Assembly (NCBI RefSeq): GCF_007827595.1
Contig: NZ_VISR01000013.1
Span: 175,277-239,276 of the forward strand
DNA length: 64,000 nt
Direction of reading: 5' to 3'
Source of the DNA: Streptomyces sp. BK340
GTDB lineage: Bacteria; Actinomycetota; Actinomycetes; Streptomycetales; Streptomycetaceae
Position 1 is the first letter of the stretch; every line of letters starts with the position of its first letter. This document shows positions 1 through 8,702 of this stretch, in pieces. Below the pieces are notes generated by a model. That model worked only from the letters and a program-made list of their open reading frames with translations, did not search any database and had not been told where the DNA came from. A program made the translations under genes and the position numbers.

Positions 1-229
1 GCTGTTCGTCAATGAGGCGGCGTGCGGGGCTTGCCGTGATCGACGGAGGTAGCCGTGACGAGATGTGTGCCAATTCCCCCGGTTCACATGCGCCCCAGAG
101 ATACGCATGCCACGCTTCAGCCTTCCCATTTTTCAAAGCAACGTCAAGGCCATTGCGCGCGCAATGTCCGACAGGGCGGCGTTTGGGGGCAGTTGGAGCC
201 TGTGAGTGTGATGTAAAACCCAGACAAAA
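1..229. other. non-coding left edge, downstream of prfB
   Basis: No coding sequence with a credible start, ribosome site and family resemblance is visible here. The stretch lies beyond the prfB terminator. In Streptomyces the next gene in this direction is usually ftsE, so this may be its upstream region, but that gene lies outside the window. A TTGACG hexamer occurs on the minus strand at 7-12 and again at 142-147; neither has a convincing -10 partner inside the window. Confidence 0.4.
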
Positions 230-260
230 GACAACTGCCGCCTCTGGGGCGGCAGTTGTC
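230..260 (-). terminator. prfB terminator hairpin
   Basis: A perfect 13-bp inverted repeat (230-242 with 248-260) with a 5-nt loop lies 12 nt beyond the prfB stop codon. On the minus strand it is followed by TTTT. This has the form of a rho-independent terminator. Confidence 0.85.
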
Positions 261-272
261 ATGTCGACAAAG

Positions 273-1379
273 TTACTTCTCCTGCTGCTTGCGCCAGCGA
301 ATGCCGGCCTCCAGGAATCCGTCGATCTCGCCGTTGAACACGGCCTCCGGGTTACCGACTTCGAACTCGGTGCGCAGGTCCTTGACCATCTGGTACGGGT
401 GCAGCACGTACGAACGCATCTGGTTGCCCCAGGAGTTGCCGCCGTCGCCCTTGAGGGCGTCCATCTTGGCCTGCTCCTCCTGGCGGCGCCGCTCCAGCAG
501 CTTGGCCTGGAGGACGTTCATCGCGGTGGCCTTGTTCTGGATCTGCGACCGCTCGTTCTGGCAGGAGACCACGATGCCCGTGGGGATGTGGGTCAGGCGC
601 ACCGCGGAGTCGGTGGTGTTGACGCCCTGGCCGCCGGGGCCGGAGGAGCGGTACACGTCCACCCGCAGCTCGGACTCGTCGATCTCGATGTGGTCGGTCT
701 GCTCGACCACGGGGAGGATCTCGACGCCCGCGAAGGAGGTCTGGCGGCGCCCCTGGTTGTCGTAGGGCGAGATACGCACGAGGCGGTGCGTGCCCTGCTC
801 GACGGAGAGCGTCCCGTAGGCGTACGGCGCCTGCACGGCGAAGGTGGTCGACTTGATGCCGGCCTCTTCCGCGTACGACGTCTCGATGAGCTCGGTCTTG
901 TAACCGTGCTGCTCGGCCCAGCGCAGGTACATGCGCTGCAGCTTCTCGGCGAAGTCGGCGGCGTCGACGCCACCGGCCTCGGCACGGATGTTGACGAGTG
1001 CCTCACGGGAGTCGTACTCGCCGCTGAGCAGCGTCCGGACCTCCATCTCGTCCAGCGCCTTGCGCACGGAGGCCAGCTCGGACTCGGCCTCGGCGCGGGT
1101 GTCCGGGTCGTCCTCCTCCTCGGCCATCTCGAAGAGGACCGCCAGATCGTCGATCCGGCCGCGCAGCGCCTCCGCCTTCCTGACCTCGGCCTGGAGGTGG
1201 GAGAGCTTGCTGGTGATCTTCTGCGCCTCGTCCGGGTTGTCCCACAGGGACGGCGCGGCCGCCTGCTCCTCGAGCACGGCGATGTCTGCCCTCAGCCTGT
1301 CGAGGTCCAGGACGGCCTCGATCGACTCCATGGTCGAGGAGAGGGACTTCAGCTCTTCGGATACATCGACGACTGCCAC
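273..1379 (-). CDS. prfB: peptide chain release factor 2 (RF2)
   Basis: This 368-residue class I release factor recognises UGA and UAA stop codons in the ribosomal A site and triggers peptide release. The N-terminal helical region (1-120) is followed by domain 2 and by the GGQ catalytic loop at about 249-251 within SSGPGGQGVNTTDS. The stop-codon recognition tripeptide, usually SPF in RF2, reads SPY here (about 204-206, in RISPYDNQGRRQTSF). The frame is continuous, so there is no programmed +1 frameshift of the E. coli type. The start is GTG at 1379. A GGAGG lies only one base upstream, so initiation is not a textbook case, but the N-terminus fits actinobacterial RF2. A strong hairpin follows the gene. 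Family identity is secure. Confidence 0.96.
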   Translation of the reverse strand: MAVVDVSEELKSLSSTMESIEAVLDLDRLRADIAVLEEQAAAPSLWDNPDEAQKITSKLSHLQAEVRKAEALRGRIDDLAVLFEMAEEEDDPDTRAEAESELASVRKALDEMEVRTLLSGEYDSREALVNIRAEAGGVDAADFAEKLQRMYLRWAEQHGYKTELIETSYAEEAGIKSTTFAVQAPYAYGTLSVEQGTHRLVRISPYDNQGRRQTSFAGVEILPVVEQTDHIEIDESELRVDVYRSSGPGGQGVNTTDSAVRLTHIPTGIVVSCQNERSQIQNKATAMNVLQAKLLERRRQEEQAKMDALKGDGGNSWGNQMRSYVLHPYQMVKDLRTEFEVGNPEAVFNGEIDGFLEAGIRWRKQQEK

Positions 1380-1404
1380 GCCTCCAGCGTAACGGCTCCG
1401 CCGG

Positions 1405-1422
1405 GCACCCTGGGCAGGGTGC
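1405..1422. repeat. short perfect hairpin between prfB and pkaB
   Basis: A 7-bp inverted repeat (1405-1411 with 1416-1422) with a 4-nt loop lies in the 164-bp gap between the two minus-strand genes. A second, imperfect GC-rich stem occupies roughly 1440-1480. They could terminate pkaB transcription or structure the prfB leader. Neither has a U-tract. Confidence 0.35.
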
Positions 1423-1543
1423 GGGCAGCCGACCCCGGCGCGGGCCCTGCCGGGGGCCTGCGTCCCCGGGGCCCCGCTCCGGACCGAACGGCCTCGTCCT
1501 CAGGCGCGGGGCGGGCCGGCGGGTGCGAACCCGCACCCGGAAG

Positions 1544-2770
1544 TCACGGCGTCGACGTGCTGTGCGTCTCCCGCGGCGGCTCGTCGTCCCCCGAGGTGGC
1601 CGCCCACGCGCCGACACCTATCGCCGCGGCCAGGACCACCCCCGCGACGCCCAGCGTGATCCGGCGGCGCCGGACGGCCGCGCGGTGGCGGGCCGAGCCG
1701 GGGCGGGGAGCACCCGACGCGCGGGGGACTCGCGCCGTGCCCCGTGCTCCTCCGGCCAGCTCGTCGGGCGCGGGCACCCGCATCGACGTGTGGGTGTCCC
1801 GGTTGGAGTCCGGCTTGGCCCCCGGTACCAGGGAGACCGCTCCCCGGCGCCGTACGGGCTCCCCGGGCGCCGCCGGGGCCGGTGCCTCCTCCGGACCCTC
1901 CTCGGCCGACTCCGCGTCCGGCTCGTCGACGTCCAGCGGCGCCATCCCGGCCAGCGTCGGCAGCTGCTCCCGAAGTCGCGACGCCAGCTCGGACGCCCGC
2001 AGCCGCGACGCCGGGGCCTTCGCGAGGCACTGCACGATCAGCTGCCACAGCTCGTCGGGGATCCCCGGCAGCGGTACGACCGTCTCCGTCACATGGCGGC
2101 GCAGCACCGCTCCCGGGTGCCCGCCCCCGAACGGGGTGAAGCCGGCCAGCAGCTCGTACAGCACCGTCGCGAGGGCGTAGATGTCGACCGAGGCGCGCGG
2201 TGGCAGGCCCTCGACGATCTCCGGGGCCAGGTAGTCCGGCGTGCCGATGATCTTCGTGGCCCGGGTCCGCTTCGGCGAGTCGATCAGCTTCGCGACGCCG
2301 AAGTCCGTCAGCAGGGCGGGGTGCGCGCCGCCCGGGCCGAGCGGGCCCTGCATGTCCAGCAGGACGTTCTCGGGCTTGACGTCCCGGTGCACGACCCCGG
2401 CCGCGTGGGCCGCCGCGAGCCCGTCGGCGATGTCGGCGACGATCGCCACGGCCGCCTCGGGGGCCATGCGTCGTTCACGCTCGAGGCGGGTGCGCAGATC
2501 GGTCCCGCGCACCAGGTCCATGACGAGCGCCAGGTCGTTGCCGTCGACCACGAGGTCGCGCACGGTGACGATGTGCGGGTGCTCCAGGCCGAGCAGTGCG
2601 GTGCGCTCCTGGACGAAGCGCCCGACGAGCTCCTGGTCGGACGCGAGGTCCTCACGCAGCAGCTTGATCGCGACGGGCCCCTCGGGTCCCTCGCCCAGCC
2701 ACACCGTGCCGGCGCTGCCCCGCCCCAGGATCTGGTTGGCGGTGTACCGGCTGCCGATCTTCCGTGCCAA
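1544..2770 (-). CDS. pkaB: membrane-anchored Ser/Thr protein kinase (PkaB-like)
   Basis: A Hanks-type kinase of 408 residues. Visible landmarks are the glycine loop ILGRGSAGTVW (14-24), the ATP-binding lysine K36 in VAIK, the catalytic loop HRDVKPEN (128-135) and DFG (156-158). After the kinase domain comes a proline- and alanine-rich linker. A single membrane segment follows at about 371-391, with only some 17 residues outside, so there is no PASTA sensor. The start is TTG at 2770, chosen for AGGAG five bases upstream; no ATG or GTG nearby is as well placed. The tandem arrangement with the next kinase matches the known pkaB/pkaA pair of Streptomyces coelicolor, on which the symbol rests. Substrates are unknown. 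Confidence 0.88.
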   Translation of the reverse strand: MARKIGSRYTANQILGRGSAGTVWLGEGPEGPVAIKLLREDLASDQELVGRFVQERTALLGLEHPHIVTVRDLVVDGNDLALVMDLVRGTDLRTRLERERRMAPEAAVAIVADIADGLAAAHAAGVVHRDVKPENVLLDMQGPLGPGGAHPALLTDFGVAKLIDSPKRTRATKIIGTPDYLAPEIVEGLPPRASVDIYALATVLYELLAGFTPFGGGHPGAVLRRHVTETVVPLPGIPDELWQLIVQCLAKAPASRLRASELASRLREQLPTLAGMAPLDVDEPDAESAEEGPEEAPAPAAPGEPVRRRGAVSLVPGAKPDSNRDTHTSMRVPAPDELAGGARGTARVPRASGAPRPGSARHRAAVRRRRITLGVAGVVLAAAIGVGAWAATSGDDEPPRETHSTSTP

Positions 2771-2881
2771 GACTGCTCCTACTGACGCGTGTTGCCGACA
2801 AAACTACGCGTCGAACGAGCCAACCTTCACCGCGGAGACGGAAATCACCCGTCAGGTGTCGACAAATCCCCAAACTCGCGG

Positions 2882-4567
2882 TCAGTTGCCGCTGCCGGAG
2901 GACGAGCCCAGCTCCTTGACCCAGTGGCTCACCTGTCCGGCGAAGTGCCTCACCTCGTGCCAGTAGCCCCTGCCCTGGCCGACCCAGGTGTGCAACGGGG
3001 TCAGCTCCCAGATCAGCCAGCTGGCGACGACCAGGATGACGATCGTGAACAGGCAGCCCTTCAGGCAGCCGAGTCCGGGGATCTTCATCGGGTTGGCGCT
3101 GCGCTGCCGCGCCGGCCGGGGCTCGCGTGCGGGGCGCTGCGGCTCCGGGGCGGGGGGCGCGTACCGCTGGGGCTGCTGCGGCGGGGCGTACTGCTGGGGC
3201 TGCTGCTGCGGGTAGCCGTACCCGGCGTGCGGCTGCTGCTGCCGGCCGCGCGCCTGCGGCTGCTGCGGGCGCGCCTGCGGGGCCTGGCGCGGCTGCTGCT
3301 GCGGCCGGGCGACCTGCCGCTGGGGGCGGCGGCGCAGCGGGTCCTCGTCGGGGTCGAGGTACTGGATCTGCGTCTGCTCGTTGCGGTCCCGGGCCGCGCG
3401 CAGCTGGTTCTGCCAGGGGTGCGGCTGATCGGGGTGCTGGCCCGGCTGTCCCTGCGGCACCGGCGGCAGGACGGCCGTCGGGTCGGCCGCGCCGGTGCTC
3501 GGCAGGACGGCGGTGGGGTCGGCCGCGCCGACGGGGCCGCCGGTGTGCGGCAGGACGCTGGTTGCCGCGTTCGGGTCGAACGCCCCCTGCGGCGCGTTCG
3601 TCGGCAGCACCTGGGTGGGGTCGGCGGCGCCGGGCACGCCCGGGACGGCGGCCGGGGCCGGGTCCGGGGCCAGCAGGGCACCGACGCCCTCGGCGGCGGC
3701 GATCTGGGCGGCGTTCGCGTGCACGCCGACGCCCTCGGCCACGACCCGGAGACCGCGCGCGAGGTTCTCGGCGCTGGGCCGCTCGTCGGGGTTCTTGCGC
3801 AGGCAGCGCTCTATCACCGTCCACAGCGGGTCCGGGACGGTGGAGGGGCGGCGCGGCTCGGCGCTCAGGTGCTGGTGCAGCACCTCGAGGGCGGTGCCGC
3901 CGGAGAACGGCGGGTGGCCGGTGACCAGTTCGTACAGCAGGATGCCGGCGCCGTAGATGTCGACGGCGGAGGTCTGCGGGCGGCCCTCGGCGGACTCCGG
4001 CGCCACGTACGCGGGCGTGCCGACGAACTCGTGGGTGCGGGTCAGGCCCGGGGAGTCGGCGAGGCGGGCGATGCCGAAGTCGGTCAGCATCGGGTGCATC
4101 CGCCCGTCGAACTGCTGGAGCAGCACGTTGGCGGGCTTCAGGTCGCGGTGGACGACGCCGTCGGAGTGGCTCGCGCCGAGGGCGTCGGCGATCTGCGCCG
4201 TCATCAGCGCGGCGGCGACCGGCGTGAAGGGGCCGTTCTCGCGCAGGTAGCGGTGCAGGTCGGGACCGTCGACGAGGTCCATGACCAGGGCCAGCAGATC
4301 GCCCTCGACGACCAGGTCGCGGACCCGGACGATGTTGGGGTGGGTGAGCCGGAGCAGGACGGAGCGTTCCCGCAGGAACCGCATCACGATGTCCGGGTCG
4401 CTCGCCAGCTCCTCCTTGAGGACCTTGATCGCGACCGTCTCGCCGGGCTGGCCGGCCACGGCCGCCTCGGCGCCCGCGGTCTCGCGCTGGCGGGCACGCC
4501 AGACGGTGCCCGTGGCGCCGCGTCCGAGCGGCTCCTCGAGCAGGTACTTGCTGCCGACTGGCCGCAC
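2882..4567 (-). CDS. pkaA: membrane-anchored Ser/Thr protein kinase (PkaA-like)
   Basis: A Hanks-type kinase of 561 residues, counted from a GTG at 4567 with GGGAG eight to nine bases upstream. An ATG at 4726 would add 53 residues of non-kinase sequence and lacks such a site. Landmarks are GRGATGTVW (15-23), K48 in VAIK, HRDLKPAN (140-147) and DFG (163-165). The linker carries several copies of an ADPT-x-VLP motif, then a long Gln/Pro/Arg-rich stretch. One membrane segment lies near the C-terminus (LFTIVILVVASWLIW), and about 45 residues follow it. The kinase faces the cytoplasm and may phosphorylate its own linker; FHA domains bind phosphothreonine, and an FHA protein is encoded divergently next door. 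Confidence 0.87.
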   Translation of the reverse strand: MRPVGSKYLLEEPLGRGATGTVWRARQRETAGAEAAVAGQPGETVAIKVLKEELASDPDIVMRFLRERSVLLRLTHPNIVRVRDLVVEGDLLALVMDLVDGPDLHRYLRENGPFTPVAAALMTAQIADALGASHSDGVVHRDLKPANVLLQQFDGRMHPMLTDFGIARLADSPGLTRTHEFVGTPAYVAPESAEGRPQTSAVDIYGAGILLYELVTGHPPFSGGTALEVLHQHLSAEPRRPSTVPDPLWTVIERCLRKNPDERPSAENLARGLRVVAEGVGVHANAAQIAAAEGVGALLAPDPAPAAVPGVPGAADPTQVLPTNAPQGAFDPNAATSVLPHTGGPVGAADPTAVLPSTGAADPTAVLPPVPQGQPGQHPDQPHPWQNQLRAARDRNEQTQIQYLDPDEDPLRRRPQRQVARPQQQPRQAPQARPQQPQARGRQQQPHAGYGYPQQQPQQYAPPQQPQRYAPPAPEPQRPAREPRPARQRSANPMKIPGLGCLKGCLFTIVILVVASWLIWELTPLHTWVGQGRGYWHEVRHFAGQVSHWVKELGSSSGSGN

Positions 4568-4908
4568 GTTCCGCGCTCCCTGCTGTCTGTTCGCCTGTGT
4601 TCCGGTGTTCCGGCCCACTGTAGTGCCGCCCCCGAGGGCACTACGTAAGCGTTCCCGTCGATGTTCGAAGGAAAGACGCTCGCCTTCGTCTCCTGGTTGC
4701 CCAGTGCCGGACGTGACCGATCTCAACTGATCACCGATGGATTAACGGTCAGGCACTTTTGGGGGCAGAGCTGACCAATCAAGATCACTTGGCACCGGGC
4801 CGCGGGCGCGTTGTCCGTGACAGGTGCGAGGATGCGTGCAGTACTGGCCGACGTGCTCGTGCGGGGGTGGGGGATGTCCGCGCCCGGGCAGAAGGGACCG
4901 CTGCGCCG
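4568..4908. promoter_or_regulatory. divergent intergenic region pkaA / FHA-FtsK gene
   Basis: This 341-bp stretch holds the upstream regions of two divergent genes. It contains a perfect 8-bp inverted repeat, GTAGTGCC with GGCACTAC (4620-4627 and 4637-4644, 9-nt loop), just upstream of the pkaA start; this could be an operator or leader hairpin. I see no convincing paired -35/-10 elements and no extra gene. Confidence 0.45.
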
Positions 4909-7900
4909 ATGCAGATCCGGCTGACCGTCGTGGACCCGCTGGGTCCGTCCCCGCAGCGGGGCCGCGCCGCGAGCCGCGACGTGCTGGTGACGGCGCCCGC
5001 GGGCACGGACCTGGCGGCGGTGACGTCGGCGCTGGCCACGGCGATCACCGGAGACGGCGGCACGGGCCGGGACTCCGGCAGCGCCTCGGTGGTCCTGTAC
5101 GCGGGTGCGGAGCGGCTGGACCCGCGCCGCTGCACCCTCGGCGAGCCTCCCCTGGTCGACGGCGCAGTGCTGTCCCTGGGCGCCCCGGCGGCCCCAGAGC
5201 CGCATCCCGAGCTGGACGACGCCCCGGCCCAGCTGCACGTGGTCGCGGGCCCGGACGCGGGCGGGGTCCATCTGCTGCACGGCGGCCGGATCACGGTCGG
5301 CCGCTCCGCCGACGCCGACGTCCCGCTGGACGACCCGGACGTCTCCCGCCTGCACTGCGCGGTCACGGTCGCCGCCGACGGCCGTGTCTCGGTGGCCGAC
5401 CTCGGCTCCACCAACGGCACGGCCCTGGACGGCACCCGGGTGAGCGACCGCGCGGTGCGGTTCGCTCCGGGGGCCCTGCTGAGGATCGGCGAGTCCGCCC
5501 TGCGGATCACCCCGTCCGGCGGCCCCGGAGCGCGGGTGCGGACGGTGCCGGACGGAGAGGGCTGTGTGCGCTTCGCCCCGGGGGCGGCCGGCGAAGCCGG
5601 TGATCCGGGTACGGCCGGCGCCGGGCACGCACGCGTGGAGCCCACCTCGGGCCCGCCCGCCGACGGCCCCTCGGGACCGACCCACCACGCGTACGGCACC
5701 GCGGGCTGGGCTGCCCCGGACCCGGGGATCAAGCACCGGCGCGGCGAACAGCCTGCGGTACCGGGCCAGGGCGGGGCACCGAGCATCGAGACGCGCGGCG
5801 AAAGCGCGGTGGGGCCGGGTTCGGCTCCCGGCAGGGCTTCCGTCGGCGGGGGCGGCCTCGGGCCCGGCGGACCGGGCGGAGAACGGCCGGCACCCGGGCT
5901 GCCAGGCGCGACCGCCGACGGCGGGGGCACGGCCGCGGGTCGCCCCGGGGCCGGCGGACCGGGCGGTGGAACAGCCGCACCCGGCGCGCCCGGCACCACC
6001 TCCCGTGGCGGGGACACCCACGCGGGGCGGTACGGCGCGGGCGGCCCGGGAGACCCGACCGGCGCCGCACCCGCCGGTACGACGACCCGTGGCCCGGCCT
6101 CGGACAGCGCCTCCTCCGGCACCGGCGCGGGAGAGGGCCGCGGCCGCAAGGACACCCCGCTCCGGGGCACCGACGCCCCCGAGAGCGGCCGCCGCCGGGG
6201 CGGAATCGGCGCCTGGGCGCGGCGGCTGGCCGGTGGGCGCGGGGAGCAGCCCACGGCCCGGCCGGAGACGTTCGGCGCCCCGCAGGCCGGTGGGGGCGGT
6301 ATACAGACGGCCGATGGCCCGCAGCTGCCGGAGACCTGGCCGGATCCCGCCGCGCTGCTGCTGACGGCGCTGGGCCCGGGGCCCCGGCTGTGGGAGCGGG
6401 GGCCGGGACACCCGGAGGCGCTGACCGTACGGCTGGGCACGGCCGACCGGAGCGCACCGGACGGCTCGGGCGTGCTGCCCGCCGTACCGGTGACCGCCGC
6501 ACTGCGCGAGGCGGGTGCGCTGGGCCTGGCCGGTCCGCGCCCCCGGCTGTCCGGGCTGGCCCGTGCGGTGCTGGCCCAGCTGGCCGCGCTGCACTCCCCC
6601 GACCTGCTGGAGATCGTGCTGATCAGCGCGGACCGCAGCCGCCCCGAGGAGGAGCGGACGGCGGAGTGGTCCTGGCTGGGCTGGCTCCCGCACGTCCGCC
6701 CGGGCCACGGCCAGGACTGCCGCCTGCTGCTGGCCTACGACCGCGAACAGGCGGCGGCCCGCACGGAGGAACTGCTGCGCCGGGTGGAGGAGTTCGCTGC
6801 GACGGGCCGGGGCACGGCCCAGCCGGCCCCGGCGGCGGGGTCCGGGGCCCCTTTCACCGGCCCAGCCGGACAGAGCTCGCCGGCCGCACCGGAAACGGCA
6901 CCCGCCTCCCCGCACGGCACTCACGGCACCAGCACCTCCGCCCGCCGCCCCTCCTGGGCCAGGGAAGGCGCCGAGCCGGCCGGATTCGGTGGCTTCCCGG
7001 GGCCGTTCACCGTCGTCGTCGTGGACGGGGACCCCGGCGGCGCCTCTCTGCAGGAAGCCCTGGCGCGACTGGCCGTGGCCGGTCCGCGAGCCGGGATCCA
7101 TGTCGTCTGCCTCGCCGAGACCGCGGCCACCACGCCCGCCGCGCCCGTGGCGCAGGTGTACGAGGCGGCCTCGGCGATCACGCCCACCTTCCGGCACTGC
7201 GGGGCCGTGGCCCTGCTCAGCGGGGATGTCGCCGGAGCGCTGCACCTGATGCGTGTCGCGCCCACCGGGCCCGTGGGCCCGGGGGCCGTCGCCACCGTGG
7301 ACGCCGTCTCCCCGGCCTGGGCGGAGCGGTTCGCGCGGGCGCTGGCGCCGCTCAGGCCCGACGGCCCCGTCGGTGAGCGGCACGCGCGCGTGGCCGTGCC
7401 GCTGCCGCAGTCGGCGCGGCTGCTGGACGAGCTGGGCCTGGCCCGGGCCACCCCGGCCTCGCTGATGGCGCGCTGGGCGGACGCGGCCGACGACACGGAG
7501 TCGCTGGGTGGCCGGGCCCGGGCGGTGCTCGGTGCCGGGCCGCACGGCCCGCTCACCGCCGATCTGGTGGCCGACGGGCCGCATCTGCTGGTCGAGGGGC
7601 CGGCCGGCAGCGGCCGTACCGAGCTGCTGCGGGCCCTGGTCGCCTCACTGGCCGCCGCGGAGCGGCCCGACCGGCTGAGCATGGTGCTGATCGACGGCCG
7701 GGACGGCGTCGGCGCGGGCGCGGGGCGCGGTGAAGGCCTGCACGTCTGCACGGACATACCCCATGTCACGACCCATCTCGTCGCCAACGACCCCGTCCGC
7801 ATGCGGGAGTTCGCGCAGTCGCTGAGCGCCGAGCTGAAGCGGCGCGCGGAGTTGCTGGGCCGGACGGACTTCGCCCAGTGGCACGCGGGGCGTGAGGTGT

Positions 7901-8547
7901 CCGGCCGTATCGTCGCGCAGCGCACCCCGGGCGGGCGCCCGGCGGCCTCCGGGGCCGGGGACATAGAGACGCCGCCCAGCTCCACGCTGCGGCTGCGGCC
8001 CGGCGCCGCACGCAAGCGGACCGAGGCCGCACCGCCGCTGCCCCGGCTCCTCGTGGTCGTCGACGACCTGGACGCGCTGGTCTCCCCCGCGCTCGGCTCG
8101 CCGGGCCGGCCCGCCGCCGGATCGGTGATGCGGGCCCTGGAGGCGGTGGCCCGGGAGGGTGAGCGGCTCGGCGTGCACCTGGTGGCCGCGGCCGGGACGG
8201 GCGGTCGTACGGCGGAGACGGAGCCGGCCCGGCAGGCCACCCTGCGGGTCACGCTGGACGCGCCGGCGGCCGGGCCCGAGGAGCCGGCGCCTGGGCGGGG
8301 CAGGCTGGCGTACCCGGACGGGCGGACCGTCGGTTTCCAGGGCGGCCGGGTGACGGGCCGCATCCCGCGCACCGCGACCCAGCGGCCCACGGTCGTCCCG
8401 CTGGAGTGGCAGCGGATGGGCGATCCGCCGGCCCGCCGTCCCGTGCGCGAACTGGGCAACGGCCCCACCGACCTGGCCCTGCTGGCGAGCGCGGTGGAGC
8501 GGGCGGCCCGGGAGGTCGCCGCGGCGGAGGTGCCCTCGCTCCTGTAG
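4909..8547 (+). CDS. FHA domain protein with FtsK/SpoIIIE (EccC/EssC-like) ATPase region
   Basis: A predicted protein of 1212 residues. Residues 1-95 resemble a ubiquitin-like module of type VII secretion ATPases. Residues 107-200 form an FHA domain with the expected pieces: VGRSADADV, SRLHC and STNGT. A long Gly/Pro-rich, probably disordered stretch spans about 210-470. The C-terminal half resembles the FtsK/SpoIIIE ATPase modules of EccC/EssC, with GPAGSGRT at about 897-904 and LLVVVDDLDAL near 1046. The Walker A lysine is replaced by arginine, so ATP hydrolysis is uncertain. The start is ATG 4909, with GAAGGG 12 bases upstream; in-frame codons further upstream give unlike-family sequence. 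It lies divergent from two kinases, so the FHA domain may read their phosphothreonines. No ESX genes accompany it. Confidence 0.8.
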   Translation: MQIRLTVVDPLGPSPQRGRAASRDVLVTAPAGTDLAAVTSALATAITGDGGTGRDSGSASVVLYAGAERLDPRRCTLGEPPLVDGAVLSLGAPAAPEPHPELDDAPAQLHVVAGPDAGGVHLLHGGRITVGRSADADVPLDDPDVSRLHCAVTVAADGRVSVADLGSTNGTALDGTRVSDRAVRFAPGALLRIGESALRITPSGGPGARVRTVPDGEGCVRFAPGAAGEAGDPGTAGAGHARVEPTSGPPADGPSGPTHHAYGTAGWAAPDPGIKHRRGEQPAVPGQGGAPSIETRGESAVGPGSAPGRASVGGGGLGPGGPGGERPAPGLPGATADGGGTAAGRPGAGGPGGGTAAPGAPGTTSRGGDTHAGRYGAGGPGDPTGAAPAGTTTRGPASDSASSGTGAGEGRGRKDTPLRGTDAPESGRRRGGIGAWARRLAGGRGEQPTARPETFGAPQAGGGGIQTADGPQLPETWPDPAALLLTALGPGPRLWERGPGHPEALTVRLGTADRSAPDGSGVLPAVPVTAALREAGALGLAGPRPRLSGLARAVLAQLAALHSPDLLEIVLISADRSRPEEERTAEWSWLGWLPHVRPGHGQDCRLLLAYDREQAAARTEELLRRVEEFAATGRGTAQPAPAAGSGAPFTGPAGQSSPAAPETAPASPHGTHGTSTSARRPSWAREGAEPAGFGGFPGPFTVVVVDGDPGGASLQEALARLAVAGPRAGIHVVCLAETAATTPAAPVAQVYEAASAITPTFRHCGAVALLSGDVAGALHLMRVAPTGPVGPGAVATVDAVSPAWAERFARALAPLRPDGPVGERHARVAVPLPQSARLLDELGLARATPASLMARWADAADDTESLGGRARAVLGAGPHGPLTADLVADGPHLLVEGPAGSGRTELLRALVASLAAAERPDRLSMVLIDGRDGVGAGAGRGEGLHVCTDIPHVTTHLVANDPVRMREFAQSLSAELKRRAELLGRTDFAQWHAGREVSGRIVAQRTPGGRPAASGAGDIETPPSSTLRLRPGAARKRTEAAPPLPRLLVVVDDLDALVSPALGSPGRPAAGSVMRALEAVAREGERLGVHLVAAAGTGGRTAETEPARQATLRVTLDAPAAGPEEPAPGRGRLAYPDGRTVGFQGGRVTGRIPRTATQRPTVVPLEWQRMGDPPARRPVRELGNGPTDLALLASAVERAAREVAAAEVPSLL

Positions 8548-8657
8548 CCGGAATCCGTACGCATACTTCCCTGATCACGAGCCGGTCACGATGACCCGCC
8601 GGACGGCGCAGGCGCTCTTGCCGCCCCTGTGCGGCCCGGCGTAGACCGGACCGCACG

Positions 8658-8668
8658 GAACAGTGTTC
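8658..8668. promoter_or_regulatory. palindrome upstream of the ABC importer operon
   Basis: GAACAGTGTTC is a perfect 5+1+5 palindrome 34 bp upstream of the solute-binding-protein start. It sits where a repressor operator would be expected, but no regulator gene is adjacent. The 3-bp spacing between GAAC and GTTC does not fit the actinobacterial LexA box. Confidence 0.3.
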
Positions 8669-8702
8669 TGACGTTCAGCGGAGAACGACGAACGGGGAAG
8701 TG

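Noticed and set aside
273..1379. Programmed +1 frameshift in prfB
   Set aside because: The whole RF2 sequence is in one frame, with no internal UGA near codon 25.
4723..7584. A 953-residue open frame on the minus strand opposite the FHA-FtsK gene
   Set aside because: It is an antisense frame of GC-rich coding DNA: low-complexity Arg/Gly/Pro composition, no family motifs and no ribosome site. The plus-strand gene has clear domains. The same holds for other long opposite frames, for example over gdh, secA and the transferases.
8658..8668. LexA/SOS box upstream of the ABC importer
   Set aside because: GAAC and GTTC are separated by three bases, whereas actinobacterial LexA sites have four. The genes are not damage-response genes. 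Kept only as an unassigned palindrome.
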